Below, one piece after another: positions 59,409 to 64,000 of a stretch of 64,000 nucleotides of DNA. Below the pieces are notes generated by a model. The model was not told the origin of the DNA, did not search any database, and saw nothing but the letters and a program-made list of their open reading frames with translations. This DNA comes from Flavobacteriales bacterium (GTDB lineage: Bacteria; Bacteroidota; Bacteroidia; Flavobacteriales_F; PHOS-HE28): the NCBI GenBank assembly GCA_016788295.1, contig JAEUSY010000042.1, forward strand, positions 1 to 64,000, given 5' to 3'. How positions within the stretch are numbered: position 1 is the first letter of the stretch; every line of letters begins with the position of its first letter. Both the position numbers and the translations under genes were made by a program.

Positions 59409-59828
59409 TCAGCGCCGGGGTATCACCAGGTTCGTCAAGCGGCACACGGCGCACAGCTCGCCTGCCTCATTGCGCACATCGATGTTCCAAACATGGGTTG
59501 TGCGGCCATGGTGAACCAATGTCCCCGTAGCGGTAACCGTGCCTGAACGAACACCCTTCAAGTGGTTGGCGTTCACCTCGATGCCTACCACGCCCTGTGT
59601 GTTCAGGTCCACGATCAGTGCCGATGCCATGCTTCCCAAGGATTCCGCCAGAGCGGCCGTGGCACCGCCGTGCAGCAGGCCCATGGGCTGGTGTGTGCGC
59701 TGGTCAACGGGCATGGTGGCACAGAAACGTCCTAGTTCGTCCACATGGTAGGTTATGCCCAAATGGGCCACCAACGTTCCTTCGCGAAGGGCATTGGCCC
59801 GCTCCGCGTGTTGGGCGGTGAATTGCAT
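59409..59828 (-). CDS. menI: Hotdog-fold thioesterase, probable DHNA-CoA hydrolase (MenI-type)
   Basis: A 139-residue PaaI/EntH-type hotdog thioesterase. The N-terminal MQFTAQHAERANALREGTLVAHLGITYHVDELGRF is followed by THQPMGLLHGGATAALAESLGSMAS, with HGG and the catalytic Glu in AALAESLG, then VVGIEVNANHLKGVRSGTVTATGTLVHHGRTTHVWNIDV. It is the first gene of the menaquinone operon, followed 2 nt later by menF. Thioesterases of this group in other bacteria hydrolyse DHNA-CoA, which is the step otherwise missing from the local set, so I infer this activity. A TAACTTTG box ends 5 nt before the ATG. Confidence 0.8.
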   Translation of the reverse strand: MQFTAQHAERANALREGTLVAHLGITYHVDELGRFCATMPVDQRTHQPMGLLHGGATAALAESLGSMASALIVDLNTQGVVGIEVNANHLKGVRSGTVTATGTLVHHGRTTHVWNIDVRNEAGELCAVCRLTNLVIPRR

Positions 59829-59833
59829 GGCGA

Positions 59834-59841
59834 CAAAGTTA
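59834..59841 (-). promoter_or_regulatory. -7 box TAACTTTG of the menaquinone operon
   Basis: Minus-strand TAACTTTG fully matches TAnnTTTG and ends 5 nt before the menI ATG. The opposite promoter candidate (CATCTTTG, 59850-59857) faces the response-regulator gene 9 bp away. Confidence 0.5.
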
Positions 59842-59862
59842 CCGTGCCCCATCTTTGTGCAC

Positions 59863-60567
59863 ATGGAAGCCGAACGGCCTAAGTACAGAGTGTTGCTGGT
59901 GGAGGACGAGGCCCCACTGCGCAACACGTTGAAGTTGAACCTGGAATTGGAGGGCTACTCCGTGACCACGGCCGTTACCGGTCCCGATGCGCTTGAACGG
60001 CTTCGGGGTGCGCGTTTCGATCTTGTCCTCATGGATGTGATGTTGCCCGGTATGGACGGATTCACGGTGGTGGAGACCATACGGTTGGAAGGGGATGCCA
60101 CACCGGTATTGTTCCTGACGGCCCGCAATACCCCGGCCGACCGCTTGCGCGGGCTGAAGGCGGGTGATGATCATGTTTCCAAGCCTTACGATCTGGCGGA
60201 ACTGCTGTTGCGCATTGCCAACCTGATCCAACGCAGCGCCAAGGGCGTCACCGCCGCCGTGATCACCAATTTCGACTTTGGGGGTAACCACGTGGATTTC
60301 TCCAAGTACGAGGTGGTGGGTCAGGACGGCGAACGGCGGACCCTGAGCCAGCGGGAAATGATGTTGCTCCGGCTGCTGATCGAGCGGGCCGGTGATGTGG
60401 TGAGCCGGGAGGAGATCCTGCAGAAGGTCTGGGGGTACAACGTGTTCCCCACCACGCGTACAGTGGATAATTTCATTGTGGCGTTCCGCAAGTATTTCGA
60501 ACCCGATCCACGCACCCCAAGGCATTTCCATTCGGTACGGGGGGTAGGGTACAAGTTCGTTGCCTGA
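59863..60567 (+). CDS. OmpR/PhoB-type response regulator, orphan
   Basis: A 234-residue two-component response regulator. The receiver domain has the acidic pair Glu14-Asp15, phospho-acceptor Asp58 (VLMDVMLPGMDGF), Thr86 (LFLTARNT) and Lys107 in GDDHVSKPYDL. The last stretch is unusual, since most relatives have ADDYLTKPF. Residues 135-234 are the winged helix (LSQREMMLLRLLIERAGDVVSREEILQKVWGYNV..VDNFIVAFRKYFEPDPRTPRHFHSVRGVGYKFV). No histidine kinase gene is adjacent, so its partner is elsewhere. The start follows MEAERPKYRVLLVEDE; the longer frame covers the divergent menI promoter. Confidence 0.9.
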   Translation: MEAERPKYRVLLVEDEAPLRNTLKLNLELEGYSVTTAVTGPDALERLRGARFDLVLMDVMLPGMDGFTVVETIRLEGDATPVLFLTARNTPADRLRGLKAGDDHVSKPYDLAELLLRIANLIQRSAKGVTAAVITNFDFGGNHVDFSKYEVVGQDGERRTLSQREMMLLRLLIERAGDVVSREEILQKVWGYNVFPTTRTVDNFIVAFRKYFEPDPRTPRHFHSVRGVGYKFVA

Positions 60568-60596
60568 TTTTTTTTTCGAGGAGGTGGCAACCCTCA

Positions 60597-60740
60597 GACG
60601 GGGGCCCCGTCTTGCATATACCAGGGCCGATCTTCCTGGCCTTGGCTGGTTCCATTTTCCTTGCAGGTTACCGCGCAGGGGTCCCTCAACAGGACCCCTG
60701 TTCGGTTTTAGTAGGACTCCCCGGTTACTTTCTTCCGGGG
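60597..60740. other. Three short GC-rich hairpins between the response regulator and the T9SS protein
   Basis: The 243-base gap holds three hairpins: a palindrome GACGGGGGCCCCGTC (60597-60611), CAGGGGTCC/GGACCCCTG (60676-60684 and 60692-60700, 7-nt loop) followed by TTCGGTTTT, and CCCCGG/CCGGGG (60719-60724 and 60735-60740). A run of nine T (60568-60576) directly follows the response-regulator stop without a stem before it. The middle hairpin, with its T-rich tail, is the best terminator candidate. I see no gene here. Confidence 0.5.
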
Positions 60741-60764
60741 CTTGTCCATCGATCCGGAACGATC

Positions 60765-60772
60765 TAACTTGC
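60765..60772 (+). promoter_or_regulatory. Candidate -7 box TAACTTGC of the T9SS protein gene
   Basis: TAACTTGC lies 38 nt before the ATG at 60811 and downstream of the hairpin set. Confidence 0.35.
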
Positions 60773-60810
60773 ACTCGTTACCAGAAGAACCATCCTTCCC
60801 GTTCCCCGTC

Positions 60811-61590
60811 ATGAAGCAACAATTGACCCGCATCGTTCTGGCCAGCGCATTGGCGTTGGTGGCGTTCGTTCCCAGCATCTTGGCCCAGGGCCGAGTGGAC
60901 ATCGGCCTTTACCGTGCCGGTGGTAATCTGGAAGTACGCGTTCGCCCTGAGGCTGATTTCGACGGGATCTTCTCGTCGCTGGTCTTTACCATCCGTTGGG
61001 ACCGCAGCACGGGTGCCACGTTGGGAGACATGGTCCAGGAAGATCCCGCCCGCCAGTACATTCCCATCATCCGCTCAGGCAATGTGCGCGAGTCCGGCTC
61101 CACCAATTATCAGGTGTATGCTGGTTTCGGCATGTCCGCATTGGCCGCTCACAGTGCACGGTGGCGCGCTGGTGAGGAGATCGTTATCGCGACCATCCCG
61201 GTCACAGGCAAGGCTGATTTCGAGCTGGTGAATGATGCCTTCACGAACGAAGCCGCGAACAACGCCAACTACTACGTGGCCTTGGGTGGTGCGGACCGCA
61301 CCGGCGTCATTTTCAAGAGCATGACCTCAGCCGATGAGGACAACGGCGTGCTGATCCAGCCGAACCCGAACAATGGCCAGTTTACCTTCAGCTTCACGGT
61401 CGCAGGTCCCACCGACCTTACCGTGGAGGTGCTGAACAGCTTGGGCCAAGCGGTTTACACTGAGAGCCGCACAGGCTTTGAAGGCAATTTCCGCAAGGAG
61501 ATGGACCTTACGAGCATGAGCACGGGTGCCTACTACCTGCGCATTAAACGTGGCGAACAGATCACCACGCACAAGGTGGTCTATAAGTAG
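60811..61590 (+). CDS. Secreted protein with T9SS sorting domain
   Basis: A 259-residue exported protein with a signal peptide (LTRIVLASALALVAFVPSILAQ). The central domain is a beta-sandwich of unknown type (VDIGLYRAGGNLEVRVRPEADFDGIFSSLVFTIRWD, VNDAFTNEAANNANYYVALGG); the strand pattern resembles cohesin-like or cadherin-like surface domains, but I cannot name it. Residues 185-259 are a T9SS type A tail: IQPNPNNGQFTFSFTVAGPTDLTVEVLNSLGQAVYTESRTG, MSTGAYYLRIKRGEQITTHKVVYK. The frame is open upstream to 60742, which I reject for the signal peptide. It is followed by a strong terminator. Confidence 0.85.
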   Translation: MKQQLTRIVLASALALVAFVPSILAQGRVDIGLYRAGGNLEVRVRPEADFDGIFSSLVFTIRWDRSTGATLGDMVQEDPARQYIPIIRSGNVRESGSTNYQVYAGFGMSALAAHSARWRAGEEIVIATIPVTGKADFELVNDAFTNEAANNANYYVALGGADRTGVIFKSMTSADEDNGVLIQPNPNNGQFTFSFTVAGPTDLTVEVLNSLGQAVYTESRTGFEGNFRKEMDLTSMSTGAYYLRIKRGEQITTHKVVYK

Positions 61591-61611
61591 GTCTGGTGCG
61601 GATAGTTGATC

Positions 61612-61645
61612 ACAAGGGAGGCTTCGGCCTCCCTTGTTCATTTTT
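61612..61645. terminator. Bidirectional Rho-independent terminator with TTCG loop
   Basis: ACAAGGGAGGC (61612-61622) and GCCTCCCTTGT (61627-61637) form a perfect 11-bp stem closed by the stable tetraloop TTCG and followed by TTCATTTTT. It terminates the T9SS gene; on the other strand it lies against the nuclease stop codon (61644-61646) and may serve that gene as well. Confidence 0.88.
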
Positions 61646-64000
61646 AAGCCACGCAGCAGGTGCAATAGCGGCTGTCACTATCGTGCATGAAGGGGATCTC
61701 CGTGTTCCGCAGTTCTTCGACCAGCTGTTCGAGCAGTGCCGTTAGCTCGGGCATTTGGGAGCGTTCGATGACGTCGCTATTGCCGATATGCAGGAAGGTG
61801 CCCTCGGCCTGGGAGGCCTTTTGCAGCGGTAGGATACCGGCCTTCACACTGGGCACATCGGGGTGCTCCATGAGATAGAGCCATGCATAGGTCAGCAGCT
61901 GAAGCGCGTACCGTTGTTCAGCCGCCAATTCAGTACGATCCAGGTTTTTCAGTTTCAGGTCCTTTTCCTGCACCGAGCCAGTTTTGATGTCCAGGATGTG
62001 CACCACGCCGTTCCGTCGCTCAATGCGGTCACAACGTCCGCGAAAACGTGTGCCATCGGGTAAGGCAGCACCGAGGTCCGCTTCCACGGCCAGGGGCACG
62101 ATCCGGGTCCCCTCGGCAATGAGGTCGGCTTCATTGCGCAGGAACTCGGCCGTGGCGGCAGCGGCCATTTCAATGCGCAGGCGGAAGTGACCGCGGTCCA
62201 CGACCTCGGCAGCGAAGTCCTTTCCGAGACGGGCGACCAGCATCGGTTTTACGCTATCCGCCCAAGCACGCATTTCGCCGGGGTCGAGCTCGGTATTCAA
62301 TCGCTGTGTCAATAGGTCCTGCAGAACGCCATGCACGGCTTCGCCAAGCACATCGCTGCCCAGCTTGTGGTCAACCTCGTCGGGTGGTTGTATGCGTAAG
62401 ACCTGCGTGAAGTAGAAGTCCAGCGGACAGCGCAGCCAGGTGCCCAATGCAGAAGGGGAGAATCCCCGTTCGGCCATGACCTTCAATCGCTCCAGCACAG
62501 CGGCATCCTTATGCACTTGCAGTTTCGGGGAGTTGCGCATGGCGAAATGCACGGGCACCTGTTCTTCCAGGACGGTGGTCTTGGAGACGGGCACCAGTTC
62601 ATGCTGCCATTGGGCAATGAAACGCGATGGCCTGTCGCCTTCCGTAGCGCCGCCTTGGTCCGAGACAGCGACCAGCTCACCGCAGCCGTGCAGCAACCGA
62701 TAGGTATGGTAAGCGGTAATGGCCTCCGTATCGGCACGCAATGGCAGGTGATAGGCCCGCCGCACCTCAAAAGGAATGAAGCTCTGTTGTGTGGATGAAC
62801 GGGGCAGCGTGCCTTCGTTGGCACCGAGCAGGATGATGCGCCCCAACTCCACGGAACGGGTCTCCAGAAAGCCCATCACCTGAGCACCCTCCAGCGCTTC
62901 GCCGAAGAAGCCGACGCGTTCCTCACGCAGCAGACGCTCACGCGCCCGGCAATAGGCGCGGACGTCCATGGTTGTGGCACCGGTGCGCTCCAAGGCTTGG
63001 TCCAGCCTGTGCTGCATGCGGGCCATGCGGAACAACTGTTCCTCGATCAGTGGGTCGTGGCCACGCAATTTGCGCACCCATTGCAACAGGGCCACAACGC
63101 GGGCCGGAACATCTGCCGCACTCTCCATGGGCGCAAGGGCCTGTTCCATATCGGGGTCTGTGCCAAGACCATGCTCAGTGAACAGCGCAAGCAGTGTTGC
63201 CTGCCGAACACGCGGTCGCTGCATGGCCATTAGGGCCTCCAACGTTTTTTGGCTGGCCATGCCGCGATGCAGGAAGGTGTGCAGCAATAACCGGCGCACA
63301 TCCTCCACCCGGTATGCCCCGCCTTCCTGATACATGTGCAGGTGGAGGAAAGAGTTCGCCAACGCGCTGATCGGCAGCACTGTGGTAGGGAGTCCCATGG
63401 TCACGTTCACCGGACCGATATCATTGGGCAGGGCTTCCAGCAAGGGGATCAGCAGGTCCTCATCAGCGAGCACCACGGCCGTGCGAGCGCGGGTGGCCTC
63501 ATCAAGCGCCTTCAGTTCCTGTGCGGCAAAGCGGGCCTGGGTGATCCGGTCGGGTACCATCACCGCGCGGATGCTGCGTTCCCTGGTGCGCAGGTCATCG
63601 ATCGGCGGCAGCACGCCCGGGCCAAGGTCGTTCATGGACCTGCGCAGGAAGCGCCCGGCCTCGTGTTTCGGGTCATCCTGGTAATAGTGGTCGCTGTCCC
63701 ATGCCAGCACGGCCGCGTTCACTCCGGCCAACTTCCGGATGAGCGTTGTGGATGCGGGGTCCAGCGCATTGAGGCCGGCGAACCAAGTGCAGGCCCAAGG
63801 CAATGGGGTAGGCAGCGGTCGGGTGGCGGCCTGCCGGGATATCCATCCGGAGGTGCCGAGCGAACGCGCCGCCATCATCTCGCTGAGCTTCCGGTGCAGT
63901 TCGCCCGTGGCTTGCCAGTGATCCAGTGCGCGTTGCTGCCCTGCGCTTAGGTCCTTGCCCAACGTGAAGCTCCACTGGTCGATGTTGTGGTAGGCCCTGA
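61644..64000 (-). CDS. AddB-like PD-(D/E)XK nuclease/helicase-type repair protein, 5' end outside the window
   Basis: The reading frame is open to the edge of the window (upstream of the TTG at 63962 it continues through RAYHNIDQWSFT), so about 785 residues of a longer protein are visible. The order fits an AddB-like exonuclease subunit: a degenerate helicase-like N-terminal region (LVLADEDLLIPLLEALPNDIGPVNVTMG, ILLGANEGTLPRSSTQQSFIP), then a C-terminal PD-(D/E)XK nuclease with CPLDFYFTQVLRIQPPDEVDHKLGSDVLGEAVHGVLQ, GTRFRGRCDRIERRNGVVHILDIKTGS (catalytic Asp...Asp-x-Lys). The protein ends SRYCTCCVA. The early Cys in LRCPLDFYF plus these final Cys resemble AddB's iron-sulfur ligands. A partner AddA is not in the window. 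Confidence 0.83.
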   Translation of the reverse strand, partial: RAYHNIDQWSFTLGKDLSAGQQRALDHWQATGELHRKLSEMMAARSLGTSGWISRQAATRPLPTPLPWACTWFAGLNALDPASTTLIRKLAGVNAAVLAWDSDHYYQDDPKHEAGRFLRRSMNDLGPGVLPPIDDLRTRERSIRAVMVPDRITQARFAAQELKALDEATRARTAVVLADEDLLIPLLEALPNDIGPVNVTMGLPTTVLPISALANSFLHLHMYQEGGAYRVEDVRRLLLHTFLHRGMASQKTLEALMAMQRPRVRQATLLALFTEHGLGTDPDMEQALAPMESAADVPARVVALLQWVRKLRGHDPLIEEQLFRMARMQHRLDQALERTGATTMDVRAYCRARERLLREERVGFFGEALEGAQVMGFLETRSVELGRIILLGANEGTLPRSSTQQSFIPFEVRRAYHLPLRADTEAITAYHTYRLLHGCGELVAVSDQGGATEGDRPSRFIAQWQHELVPVSKTTVLEEQVPVHFAMRNSPKLQVHKDAAVLERLKVMAERGFSPSALGTWLRCPLDFYFTQVLRIQPPDEVDHKLGSDVLGEAVHGVLQDLLTQRLNTELDPGEMRAWADSVKPMLVARLGKDFAAEVVDRGHFRLRIEMAAAATAEFLRNEADLIAEGTRIVPLAVEADLGAALPDGTRFRGRCDRIERRNGVVHILDIKTGSVQEKDLKLKNLDRTELAAEQRYALQLLTYAWLYLMEHPDVPSVKAGILPLQKASQAEGTFLHIGNSDVIERSQMPELTALLEQLVEELRNTEIPFMHDSDSRYCTCCVA

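Overview
The window is chromosomal DNA from a GC-rich member of the Bacteroidota, most likely a high-GC Flavobacteriales relative. Four lines support this. Several secreted proteins end in type IX secretion (T9SS) sorting domains. The promoters look like the Bacteroidota -7 box (TAnnTTTG) and Shine-Dalgarno sequences are not evident. Families typical of the phylum occur (DUF4834, DUF4783, YfhO, DUF2147). Housekeeping neighbourhoods such as rlmH/DUF4783/nadC/yihY and ddl/PASTA/T9SS protein/rluD have a Flavobacteriales look. The GC content looks close to 60 % by eye. I found no tRNA, rRNA, CRISPR array, prophage or insertion sequence.

Layout. Positions 1-8.8 kb form an accessory region. It holds three generations of one small gene (frameshifted, truncated and intact copies), a putative toxin-antitoxin operon (an antitoxin-like protein plus a DUF433/DUF5615 pair), a REPIN-like double hairpin, a bacterial Suppressor-of-fused protein, several secreted proteins of unknown function, a membrane-anchored OmpR-type regulator divergent from a TonB-C-domain protein, a frameshifted lipoprotein, and a pappalysin-like T9SS protein whose zinc-protease motif is destroyed. 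At 9-12.4 kb lies the oxyR-katG peroxide-defence pair. At 12.5-19.6 kb are an acyltransferase, a transglutaminase-like protein, a LOG-family protein, an AlkD-like glycosylase and a DEAD-box helicase with a glycine-rich tail.

At 19.7-30 kb, DUF4834, YfhO and a glycosyltransferase form an operon. It is followed by a flippase, two T9SS-sorted proteins, a methyltransferase and another glycosyltransferase. At 30-37.4 kb are a DUF2147/M1-peptidase pair, yihY-nadC-DUF4783, rlmH and a zinc-ribbon methyltransferase. At 37.4-47.1 kb lies a surface-polysaccharide cluster: a multi-pass membrane protein, five glycosyltransferases, a sugar epimerase and a second flippase.

At 47.1-53 kb are rdgB, ddl, a three-PASTA protein, a large T9SS protein and rluD. 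At 53-59.8 kb a compact minus-strand operon carries most of menaquinone synthesis (hotdog thioesterase, menF, menD, an unknown secreted protein, menA, menC, menE; menB is absent). The window closes with an orphan OmpR-type response regulator, a T9SS protein and the 3' part of an AddB-like PD-(D/E)XK nuclease gene that runs off the end.

The most general signal is regulatory. Many genes carry a TAnnTTnG box whose last base lies only 4-10 nt before the start codon, which would give leaderless or nearly leaderless mRNAs. These boxes also settle several start codons. The best candidate for an undescribed regulatory unit is the membrane-anchored regulator and its divergent TonB-C target, with two 12-bp direct repeats spaced exactly 21 bp between them.
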